Assembly (NCBI GenBank): GCA_026075535.2
Contig: AP026540.1
Span: 3,782,001 to 3,846,000, forward strand
Reading direction: 5' to 3'
DNA length: 64,000 nucleotides
Source of the DNA: Tricholoma matsutake
Lineage: Eukaryota > Basidiomycota > Agaricomycetes > Agaricales > Tricholomataceae
Both the position numbers and the translations under genes were made by a program. Shown piece after piece: positions 11,541 to 22,038 of the stretch (the stretch's first letter is position 1; every line of letters begins with the position of its first letter). The notes beneath the pieces were generated by a model. That model was not told where the DNA came from. It did no database searches and saw nothing but the letters and a program-made list of their open reading frames with translations.

Positions 11541-12774
11541 CGTTGGAAGGGGCGGATAAGTGAATCTGCGTCCCTGGTATTATATATTATTCGACTTAAT
11601 ACGTCTCCATACGTTCTCCGGGCCCCAACCCCTGTGAACGAGGTGTGCATTTTGGAAGGTCTGGACACCTGCCACTATCCTCGAGACCTTCGCGGACCCT
11701 TTTACGTATAGCCACAGAACTCGCGCGGAGCTGAAATTGGAAAGCGGGCGTTTCGACTTCTCTTTCGTGCAACGGAGGGAAGGCGATTAAAAGCTTAAAT
11801 AATCCACCGCACTAAATGTGCTCAGGGTTGCTGATCTTGTCTCTAGAGTAACCACGTTGGTACGCAACGCTTTCAAAATCACGCAAAATAAATTCCCGTC
11901 TACCCTCGATTGCAATCCCACCCCGAGCTTATCGAATTAGATCTCTGTTTTTGGGGCCTGCTGCTTTTGACTTATTTTCCTTATTGGTACTGCTGCTCCG
12001 AATCTTCAAGATGATCTTGGCTCGTCTTTCTGATGACAACTTCAGCTTTCCCAGCATCCACTTCGTCCGTCGTCCGTCGTCCTCATGTTTCTACACATGT
12101 TGATCGTGAAAGTTCTTGGCAGAAAGTCAACTCGTTGCAATCGGGCCTGATTTTCCAGAGCATTCTCCCACCTTCCAAGCGGAAGAAGGAGAGAAAAAAC
12201 AAAAGGAACAAGGCTTCACCTGTCAAATAGTAAGTAGCGACCCGGAAATAAGGAACTCTAGTCGGAATCGGGTCTGCCGCCGATGAGCTCTTCTTTTGCC
12301 TCATGGCTGCCCGATTGTTATCTATCAGCCTCGGATTGTACATGGCGCCCATTTGCCATTGTGCCGTTTTGGTACTTGAATCGGGCTTGCTGTAAGTAGT
12401 GTATCATGCAGCTTTTGCAATTCATTTGCGAAAGATAATGAACACCACCCGGCAGCTTTAGCTGAGGTAGTTTTTCAAACGAGACAAAACGTGTCTACTG
12501 ATGGAGAATTGTATTCATTCCCGACATATCGGAATCTTTCACTTGTCAAATGGTATTGTTATCTAGGCACACCTCGCGTAAGTACAAGTCTGTGCACACA
12601 CCCATTTCATCTGCATGTTAGCTGGCACCAGTGGAGATACATCGCACAATGCAGACAACGAATACTACTTCGTGAATTTGCCAAACAACTTGCTGCTCGC
12701 TGCCAATATCACAACCCACACAGCCCAGTATCAGCATCATGTCTCTAACCCAGTTAGTTAAGCAAAATACAAAA
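11541..12774. other. Intergenic region, probable promoter of the zinc-finger factor
   Basis: 1.2 kb between the start of the zinc-finger factor and the 3' end of the glycoside hydrolase gene. A TATA-like AATATATAATA lies on the minus strand about 40-50 bp above the ATG at 11540. The rest has no coding pattern I can support. CGTCCGTCGTCC near 12064 is a small direct repeat. Confidence 0.45.
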
Positions 12775-15700
12775 TCACTCACACTGCGCAAGACTCTCAA
12801 CTCCGCTTTCCAGCTGTGCTCGCTTCTTCTTGCCGGCAACCTTATCAACGGCACTCAGCGCAAGGCCGAACGCACCGCCTCCTGTGGAGGCAGTCGGAAA
12901 CGTCATGCTTACGCCAAACGATGTGGATGTGGGTGTGCCTAACAATAAATAACTTAGAAACATGACCAGGAGGGGTGTATTTAATTTCGACTCACGAGGG
13001 GGCATAGGTAGCTGAACAGGATAACTCGAACTTTCGGAGTACCATCCACCCGACGCACCTGTATTCGGTGAAGGGAAAGATGCCTGATGACGCGGAGGAG
13101 ACTGATACGGTGCAGTGGAGCTTGGTTGGCCAATATAGCTTGGCGAATAAGAACTATGGTTCGACGGATTCGACGGTGTATGTGCATGTGGCTGTGGCAT
13201 ATTAAGATATTCCGTTCCTTGAGCCTGAGGAATGTAGAATCCTCCAGGTTTGCCTTGATTTATATTGGTCCCTTGATCAGGATAAGGCGGATTGTAAGGT
13301 TTACCGGGATACGGCGAAGGGCCTGGAGTTGGGAAAGTCTTCTGCCCCGACGGACTGTGCGGCGGTGATGTATGGACGGGCGAGTTCAGATAACTTTGCC
13401 CGCATCCGTGAGCTGGCTGCTGCATATACGATGCCTTCCCAGAATATGACGATGCATTTTGGCCCGGATATGGCGTCGTGCTCTGTCCCAGATACGACGA
13501 CGTGTTCTGGCCTGGGTATGGAGACATAGTAGCTTCCAAATACGACGATGCACCAGAACCCGGTCCACCTGGGAACGACGGTGCACCATGCCCATGTGGC
13601 GATGGTGATGGCCCTCGACCAGGGTACGGAGACACACGCCCCGAAGCATGACTGTGGTGCACATGCCCAGGACTAGGCGAAGGCGAAGGATAAGGTCTTC
13701 CGAAATTTGCATTTCCCGAAGCACCGGTATTCTGCGGTTGGGATTGCGACTGATCATGTGTAGGTCTCCCAGCAGATGGCCTCGACAACGATGGTGAAGA
13801 CGAAGGGGAAACCTGGGAAGAAGGGACAGGATACGGAGTCCCAACCATCGTGTTAATGTGTGGTCTCATCATGTGTGCACCGGCGTTTCCGCCAGAGACG
13901 GACTGCTGTGTATGTTGTTGTGGGCCAGAACTAGGACCGGGCCCCCATTCTGCAGGCGTCGAGTGTCCTGGTCTGCTCGTCCTCGTCTTCGCAGGCTGTG
14001 CAGGTCCGGACATGTTGTGTGATATTAGTGAGGGCGAACCAGGCGACGAATGCGATGGCGGATGTGGTTGTGGCGATGGAAGACGCAGGTTTGAGGGCGG
14101 GGGACGCGCGTGGGATGTGTGAGGGCGTTGATTGTAGTTGTACGATGTACCTGAGGCGGGACCTGATGTTGCTGCTGGGTGAGCTGGATGGAGAGGAGGG
14201 GGAGAAACTTGCGTGCGCCCTGGACGCAGCGCTTGGATTGGTGTCTGGGGTTGTGTATCAGATATATTGTGTCTCCTGAAATCACTTGCTAGCGCATTGA
14301 CTGGACCCTGTCCTTGCTGTCGTGGAAATGCATGAGAATGAGGCTCCCCAGGAGAATATGAATAAAAGGCATGCGGATCAGCAGCAGGAGTGTTTACACC
14401 ATAAGACTGCTGCTGCTGAGGCCGAGGACGCGCAGTGATGTTAACAGGTGGCGAAGGCAGTCCAGATGCTTGATTAGGCATAGGATGGTTAGGCATAGGA
14501 GCAGGAGTAGGATGACTGTTACCTCGACTTGCTACTGGGGCTGGGGCTGGAGTTGACACTGTAGGAACAGATGGCAATGCCGCCGTCGACAATCCTGGTT
14601 CTAAATTCGACAGAGAGATAGAGCCATGCGCAGGAGCAGCTACTGCCGCACTCTGCGTCTGGGCTTGACCTACATTCACACTAATGTCCTCCGCCTCCAA
14701 CGAATACGGTGGTGGCGGCTGATCCTCCCTCTCCTCCCTCTGTGTCGCCAGCCACCCCTCATACGTCTGCCCGTCTCGACCTGCACCTTCCCCTTGCTGC
14801 CCAGTGCCACTCCCACTACTTTCCTCTCCTCTCTCTCTCGCTCCTGATTCAGGGAGTGAACTGGACTCCGAGACGGAGCCACCAGAAACGAAATCCATCT
14901 TATTAGTCCTCTCATCGATAATCTGATGTCGCGGTCGTGTGGACCAGTAGTCCTGAAGTTCCTTGGAGGGGAAGGAATCGTGGATACGGCGTTCCTTGCG
15001 GAGGCCTTCGGCGGCGAGACCGCATATACGCATATACCTGGTGGATGAAAAGGATGATAATCAAGAGAGGAGAAGGGAGAAGGAGAAACAGGATGTACCA
15101 GTCAGAAGGAAGATCGTACCCATCCACGTCAAGCGACATGAACGGGAAGTAGTCAGAGGAGGGGAGAAGCCGCTTGCTAGACACGACTGGCATCAGCGCC
15201 GTCCCTTCGTCGTACCTACAGTGAACGAACACAGGAGGGATGGTTAAACTTCAACTCTAAAACTGGAATGACGAAGACAAAGCAAACGCGTACTCATCCC
15301 ACATAGCACCATAAATGAACCGCACACCCATCCTCTGCGCATGTACGATCTGCGTCCACAAAAACCTCCCCCCCTGCCGCTTGATATCATTCAAGCTCCA
15401 TTTCCCATCTGACATGTTGAATCCCTACACCAGCAACAGTCAGCATACTGTCACGATTTACTTGTCCCAAAAACGAGGATAAAAACTTACCGACCCTCCC
15501 GGGTACACAACCGGAACATAATCAATCCTTCGCCTATCCTCCAGTGCAGAAACCCATTTCGTTATAGCCTTTACATCCTCCTCCACCCTTCTCTCCCTCG
15601 CCCTCTGCCCATCCCCTTCCTCACCCCCTTCATCTTCATCCTTATAGCGCCCCACCGTCCACGGCATAATCGCATCAAACTCTCTCAACCACACCTCTCT

Positions 15701-16804
15701 AAACCCGGGATCTGCATCCGCATCCCCATCTGCAGTACGCCAGTGATTCGGGGTACCCCCTACGAGGTACACACCCCCATTCCCTCCGGGGGTGTTAAAC
15801 CGGAAGAAATGGGTGATGGACCGTAACATGGCGGGTGTGTGACCAGACCCTGCGAATCCGAATCCTACAAGTCGTTTTGGACGGATTGTTAAAGAATGGA
15901 TGAGGGGTGTAATGTATTGAGAGGCGTACCCCAAAGCCCGACGACAGGTCTTCCATTCTCACGAAGATAGTTAGGGCTGTCGAGGATCTTCTTGCTGTGC
16001 ATGAGGTGTGTCCAGTCTTGCGCTAGTACGCGATGTACGCGGTCCGCAGGCACGCCTGTCACATCGTACCTACAAAGTCAGTGCAAGTCAACATCACCGT
16101 GTATAATAAGGCAGCGACAGCGACGATGGCGAATATGATTGTGAGAATGGACCTACATGATAGCAAACACCCTCCCCTCCTTCTCTGCCGCCTCTAGAAC
16201 ACGATCGCCCACCTCGTCACGGATACGTCTAATTCCCTCGTTCCCAGCCTCAACGTCACACTCACTAGCAAAGCGCTGTAGAAACACGCCGTCGATTCCA
16301 TGTTCCGCCATCCAATGAAAGTGCCTTCAAAATTAAAGTTAAAATAAACGTAAACATCTACAGATGGGTCTGGTAGATAATGCGTACCGTTGCATGGTCT
16401 TCGGATGCCGTGAAGAGAACAAAAACACCGGCTCCCCTGATTTCGTTTTGAGCCCAGGGCCAGAGAAAAGCTCAGACGGCGAGTAGGATGATACATCAGG
16501 CCAGAGATCGATGTTGGGGTGACCGCCAGATGGAATAGGTTGGTTGAACCAGTGTAGCCAGCCATGGTGGCCTGGACCGACAGGTTCACCGTCACCTGGG
16601 CATGTATACCTGAATGTTAAGGTTAGGTATAGGAGGGAACTGGTGGGTTGATCTACGTACCATCCTTGATATCCGACCAAGAACTTGTCCTGTATCGTCG
16701 TTGGATCTGCTCTAGCACATACTGGCCTCAACGTCTTTTTGAATGATGAATGGAAGAAATATAGCGTACCGCTTCAAAATGGTACTCGGTGTATGCGTCG
16801 ACAT
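12775..16804 (-). CDS. GH99/GH71-like glycoside hydrolase with a long disordered tail (about 1,152 aa, 10 exons)
   Basis: Exons: 16804-16770, 16726-16661, 16609-16388, 16324-16157, 16069-15930, 15864-15491, 15424-15294, 15215-15099, 15037-12996 and 12938-12775. All introns are GT-AG (43-87 bp) and every phase agrees. Residues 1 to about 465 form a GH99/GH71-like domain of the fungal xylosidase/arabinosidase-annotated group. Landmarks are DKFLVGYQGW, TCPGDGEP, HHGWLHWFNQP, FLFSSRHPKTMQRHFHWM, FGFAGSGHTPAM, GAMWDEYDEGTALMP and SFPSKELQDYW. The remaining 690 or so residues are Pro/Ser/Gln-rich, with a PPPPY motif near residue 523 and repeated YPGQ/SPYPG motifs. No signal peptide is evident, so an intracellular site is likely. 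The substrate is not predictable. The 3' end is provisional: a donor-like GTGAGT overlaps the stop. Confidence 0.82.
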
Positions 16805-17007
16805 GAAGACAATACGATACAATGCTCTCGAGTGACAGTGAATGAATATGTATAGGCCACTGTAGAAAGATGTAGCGTGAAGGTGGAAGGACACAGCAGC
16901 TATATCCACAGTTCATCCACAGAGCATACTTTAGAAAACAAATACATGATCGATCATTACGTAATTATTATTACACCGAACACCATAGCGTCGGAAATTA
17001 ACATCTA
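16805..17007. other. Upstream region of the glycoside hydrolase gene
   Basis: Short AT-rich stretch above the ATG at 16804. An open frame in a different register from the chosen start runs through 16805-16916 on the minus strand; I treat it as untranslated leader. Confidence 0.4.
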
Positions 17008-17191
17008 GAAACACTTTACATGTAATTATAGCTGTACCTGCAGAAAACATGTAATTTTATTATGTGTTTTCTAGGGATACATGCAAAGGACAAAGGGGTC
17101 ACCATGGTTACACATGTATCCCTAAAAAACACATAATAAACTTTTATATGAAGTGTTTTCTGCAGGTATACATACAGGTATAAAGTGTTTC
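17008..17191. repeat. Foldback (inverted repeat) element
   Basis: Two arms, 17008-17083 and 17113-17191, are imperfect reverse complements around a loop of about 30 bp. For example, CCTGCAGAAAAC at 17037 pairs with GTTTTCTGCAGG at 17155, and AGGGATACATG pairs with CATGTATCCCT. The right arm has a small insertion. No target duplication was resolved. It resembles a MITE or decayed foldback transposon. Confidence 0.6.
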
Positions 17192-18059
17192 TCAAGGAAA
17201 CATGAAAAATGTTTCCAGAATGGATCTGGAAGAAAAAGTTTAGCATACACTTTTTCTATTTCTTTCAGATATGGTGGATACATACTTTTTAAATACATGT
17301 TGAGGGTATCCAAAGGATACACAAGTCATCAGCCAAATTACATTTGATTTTTGAGGACCTTTTATGCTTTTCTAGGTGGTCCCTTTTTTCATAACTTTTC
17401 CACTATCTTTTTTCAGGCCTTTTTTACTTTTTATGGCTTTACCACTTTGAGCATCTCAAGGGTATAAACTATATTGATAGAGATGCAAACTCATAGATGT
17501 TATGTATCCTACATGATTTTGCCAAGCAGAATCTCCAGCTGAGATGAAATTGTGAGCCAAGCTCTTCTTTTTTTCACTTGGCCTAGCTTTTCCCCTTTTA
17601 CCACTTTCCAGACATGCTGTGAGAGACAGGCATTGAGATCCATGCCTGATAGACAATCACATGGGGTCTTAGTCCAAGTCGTGTGAATTTGAAACCCTGC
17701 CCAGCACCTCTGTGAACCATGATCACCCTTCCAACTTGGCCTCAATTCATGCTCTCTGGCAGGGTGATTCATGGTTTCCTAGGGCTTGATTCATGGTTTT
17801 AACCCCCTGATTCACATTTGGGTTCACACTCTCTGGCTGGCTGGCAATGCTCTGAGCTGATGTAAACACCCCAACTTGGCCCATGCCGCTTCGACTTTGC
17901 CTCCCTGTTGACATCAGCTCGATGAGAGGTGTCTTGTCTTCTCCATCCTGCATCTGGAGGTGTGACCTGTCCACACTTTCTGGGGTGTATATGAAGGTTG
18001 TGTGGCCATGGTACACCAGGTATGTGATCTTTTCCTTTGGCATTCAAGGGTGCAACTAA
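17192..18059. other. No gene recognised (868 bp)
   Basis: AT-rich sequence without a coding pattern I can support. It contains thymine runs near 17375-17440, a short CCCTAGG/GGGTT-type stretch near 17775-17820, and open stretches on the minus strand that lack recognisable motifs. Confidence 0.4.
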
Positions 18060-18699
18060 AGCCTTTGATCAAACAACCTCTACCTATGATTAAAGGATTT
18101 TTGGATGACCATGTGTAGTCATTTCGATCAGTGTTCAAGGGTGCAACTGGAAGTCTTCAATCAAAGGACCTCAATCTATGATCTGAGGACTTTTGGATGA
18201 CCATTTATGACTGTTCGATTGAAGAATCTCACAGCTGTGCAACTCTTTCATTTGCTCTCAAGTGCTGCACATGAAAGCTTGTGTGTTCATGTTGGCAGTT
18301 ACTTTTCCTTGGTTAGGGACTACTGCAGTGCTCCCTGTGTGTCGATAGCTATTCAAATGAATATGAGAGTACCTGTTGATTGAAGAATTACCTGTTCAAT
18401 CGAAGCTTTCTGTGTTTGATCAACAATTACATGTTTGATAGAAGGCATATATAGCTTCAATCAAAGGTCTGAACATCTTTGATCAAATGTCTTTTCGATT
18501 GAACTGTAGTCAATGTTCAATTGAAGGTCTACATATTCAATAGTCACTTCAATTGAACAGTACTAGTAGTCAATAGTCAATATCCAATTGAAGATTTACA
18601 GGTTTGATAGATGGAAACATACATCTTCAATTGAAGGTCTACACATGTTCAATTGAAAGCTTGTGTCAGTACATCGGACTGCTTTCTTCAATCAAAGTA
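18060..18699. repeat. Array of short palindromic boxes (TTCAATTGAA / TTTGATCAAA type)
   Basis: About 18 copies of a 10-bp core fitting TTYRATYRAA occur at irregular 15-40 bp spacing. Examples: TTTGATCAAA near 18063 and 18477, TTCGATTGAA near 18214 and 18495, TTCAATTGAA near 18517, 18550, 18624 and 18647, TTCAATCAAA near 18161, 18455 and 18690. AGGTCTACA or AGGTCTG often follows. The array ends about 65 bp before the first ATG of the GCR1_C-like gene. Confidence 0.7.
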
Positions 18700-18763
18700 G
18701 CCCCTTTTACATCTCACTCATTCCTTCATTGCTTACATAATACAGCTACACCCACTCCCCACA

Positions 18764-21310
18764 ATGCCAACCGAAGAGAAATATATGATGGAGGATCTGT
18801 AAGTCAAACATTACCTTCAAAGCAAATTCTTGTAAACCTCCTTGGGACAGAAATGTAACAAAACCACACCTAGTTAAAATGGTGATGAGGCAGCAGGACC
18901 TCTGGCCAGATGAAAAATTTAGCCTGTTGAAAACCACAGTCGCTAGGCTCAAGCATGTTCTATTGACAGTAGGGTTTACCAAGGAGAGTGGGCTTGTGGA
19001 GGTAGAGGGTGCAATGGCTCAGCCAGATATGGCAGCAACTGAGGAGGTGCTGAGGGATGGAGATGCTTTGAGCATGGGTGCATAACATGTCAAACAGTTG
19101 TGAAGCATCACAGTCCCTGTGTCATTGACATCAATGGGGTGTGCTTACTCTTAGAAGCAACACGTCATCTGACAGCCACACTTGAAGATCTTGAAGCTCA
19201 CAAATCACTGAAAAAGGTCATAGTATGTCCCTTCCTTTGTGATGCATGCACTCACCAGCACCCCATTGGCAGGTCAAATTGCTCATTGAAGATCAACATG
19301 TGGCAGCTCATAATGAAACTTCGCACATTGTCAAAACTGTCATGCTACCACCTGTCTGTGTCTATCCAAATGGAGAGCTTGATGTCAGGGTGAACGATCT
19401 CTTGTGTGAACTAACTCAGCAATTGATGGTTAGTGTTTCACTCAACACTGTAACATAGATTGAACAACATCATACTAGGTAATGTCAAGATATCTTTTCC
19501 TGACCCTGAGCATCCCAGATATAAACAGTATTTTGTGAGGATGACTCAGCCTGACATCACTCTTGAAAACACCCCAATGCAACCAGAGCTTCTAACAATC
19601 CCTGCCTCAGGAAGCCTTCAACTTACGGCTGAACATGTAAGCCTTGGGTATTCTGTACTGGCATGTTAGTGACGGCTGCTAACCCCAACATATAATCTTC
19701 TAGGCTGAAGTACAACACCATCTCATCAGCAAACAGCAACACCACATTCAGCCCTCAATACTTTCCTGTCCCTTTCCCAATTGTACCTTCCTTTGCCACC
19801 TCAGTTAGTGTTTGAAGGCCCAGTCCATGGTTATGTAACAGTCTTTTGGAATTTTGAGATGTAATCTGCTTGTTACAAGCCTTACAACTTATCCTGGCAT
19901 TTCAGGACTTTTTGTACACAATGTCAAGATAGGACCAAAAAGGTTTTGTCATTGTGCCTCAGTGGTTTTTACAGAATTAAACATATGAAACACAAAACAA
20001 TTTTTCCAGTTCATACACTTTTCTCAAAACATCGGAAAATGTATAGACTGGAAAAATTGTTTATGTTTAATATGTTTAATTCTGTAAAAACCACTGAGGC
20101 ACAATGACAAAACCTTTTTGGTCCCATCTTGACATTGTGTACAAAAAGTCCTGAAATGCCAGGATAAGTTGTAAGACTTTAACAAGCAGAATACATCTCA
20201 AAATTCCAAAAGACTGTTACATAACCATGGAGTGGACCTTCAAACACTAACCTCTGTACTTAACAGCACCATGCATGGCATCTAACACACCATCAGTTCC
20301 TGTTAGTGGTGGCCTTAACAATCACCAATTGGTCAACCATACAGGTTTGACTTTGTCACCTGTGCCCTGATCAGATGATCAGTCAATGGCATCAACTAAT
20401 TACTTGGCTCACATATCCCCTGCTCAATCCCAAGTGCCAGCGATGACTCCATCAAGATCCCCACAGTCCACTGCCCTGCTGCCATTTCATCCCCCTCCAC
20501 CCACTTCTTTGGTCCAACATCCACCCTCTCCCTCAACATTGCTCTCATTTGCTACCCCAACCCTTCCCTCAACCCCAACTCGACTGCTACAGCATGTAGG
20601 GAATCTTCCATCCCCAGCCAGCTCATGTCTTACTTGTGGTCCCAAACCCTTGATCCCATTCATCATTGCACACTCAAAGGAGAACATCTACTGTATTCTT
20701 CCACTCATGCCATGTGTCCTAGGGCTAGAACAGACACATAGCAGCCACAACATGATTCTTCTGCCTCCGGAGGTGTTCTCTCCATTGAATGCCTCTGTTT
20801 CTCCCACCTATCCAGAATTCCACACCCAGAACTGCACCTGGAATGCTGTTCTTTCACTTGTTCAGCAGCTGCATTTGCTGTGGACCAGCTATGCTCCAAA
20901 GAACCTGGGTGAGTATGCAGATGTCAAGTCCCTGTGGTGAGCATGGGAGGAGGGTATGTCAATTGATGGCATTGGGTGCATGCCACCACTAAGGGTTATC
21001 AATGAGTGATGGGGGAGCTGTAAGGGATGTTGAGCTGCATGGCAACCTCAGGGTGATGCCCTTGTGAGTTGCTTCTCTTGCATTGCACTGCAAATCAGAT
21101 GCTCAGAACATGGCTGCAGGCACAAAAGATATGGGGAAATTTCTACTTTTTCATCACCTGAATCAATGCCTACAGAGGTACTGGTCATACTATTGATGAG
21201 GCTATCAGGCACTTCGAGGGTGAACGAGGGGGTTGGTCTGTGAATTAATTCCACAAGAGTCTGCAGGAGAAGAAGCCCAATCAGAAGTGGACAATTGAGG
21301 CAGTAGAGTG
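18764..21310 (+). pseudogene. Decayed gene with C-terminal GCR1_C-like DNA-binding domain
   Basis: A plus-strand gene can be followed through several exons from ATG at 18764 (MPTEEKYMMEDL). Next come MRQQDLWPDEKFSLLKTTVARL, VVKHHSPCVIDINGVCLLLE (a one-base frame change precedes it near 19080), VKLLIEDQHVAAHN and NVKISFPDPEHPRYKQYFV, separated by GT-AG introns such as 19217-19270. The foldback element 19806-20249 interrupts it. After a Pro/Ser-rich stretch (20386 on), the C-terminus reads LGEYADVKSLW, AWEEGMSIDGIG, WQPQ, a spliced IWGNFYFF, and TIDEAIRHFE, the pattern of the fungal GCR1_C domain. In-frame stops near 20938, 20998 and 21155, plus the frame change, make it a probable pseudogene. 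The N-terminal half is not recognised. Confidence 0.6.
19806..20249. mobile_element. Foldback hAT-like element (444 bp, 8-bp target duplication)
   Basis: Almost the whole element is one inverted repeat: two arms of about 215 bp, roughly 95% identical, around a short centre near 20020-20035. The ends are TAGTGTTTGAAGG and CCTTCAAACACTA. The flanks ACCTCAGT (19798-19805) and ACCTCTGT (20250-20257) form an 8-bp duplication with one mismatch, as expected for hAT. There is no coding capacity. Confidence 0.8.
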
Positions 21311-21403
21311 ATACATGTTCAACCTTTACTATACTTTTTTTACACTGTACTCTTTGGTTTGTCTATTCCTATAGCGATGAATTATAATGAGGTTATTATG
21401 ACA

Positions 21404-21995
21404 TTACATGGCAGCATGATCCTTCTCCCACTGAATGAGGAAGGCCATCAGCTCACCTGTTTGCTGCACTTCCTCCTTCTTGAGCATATCTACAACCTCC
21501 TGTGAGCGCCAAGAGCCCTCATTTCCAAACACTGAAATTATCTTGGTTGCATGTTCTGCTTCTGCATGGGCAGTCATATGCAGGCCCAGTGCTGCCATGA
21601 TTGCCTTTTTCTTGATGTTCTTTTGTCCCTGGAAATTCATCAGGATCAGTGAGCCAACATGTTGTAACATCATATCAACTGACTGGAGCTCCCAATGTGA
21701 ACCCATAGTAATCCTTTGGAAACTCCACTGCAAATGCCCAGAATCTCATGTGTTCACTGTTCTTCAGCTTTCAACAGTGGTTGTTGCAAAACTGATTGAA
21801 TCCACTGCACATTTCAGCCTTGCTCTTCAGCCATTGCACATCCTCATCTTCTTCCTGGGTCTCATCATGGCGTGCTTTGTCCCTTGCCACTTTGGAGATG
21901 GCCCTGTCTCTGGCCAACACAAGTGGATGAGCAGGAGCAGGATCTGCATGAGACTCCTCTGTTGCAGTGGATTGTTTACATTTCAGGGGATTCAA
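21404..21995 (-). other. Possible 3' continuation of the recombinase pseudogene
   Basis: Open minus-strand stretches: 21995-21771 is charged and Lys/Asp/Glu-rich (LARDRAISKVARDKARHDETQ), and 21733-21404 includes NIKKKAIMAALGLHMTAHAE. They lie downstream of, and on the same strand as, the tyrosine recombinase remnant and could be its last exons. I recognise no domain. Confidence 0.3.
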
Positions 21996-22038
21996 GTATG
22001 TGATATTCTGGTTTTGAAGGAGAGAATTGCTTGGTGCA

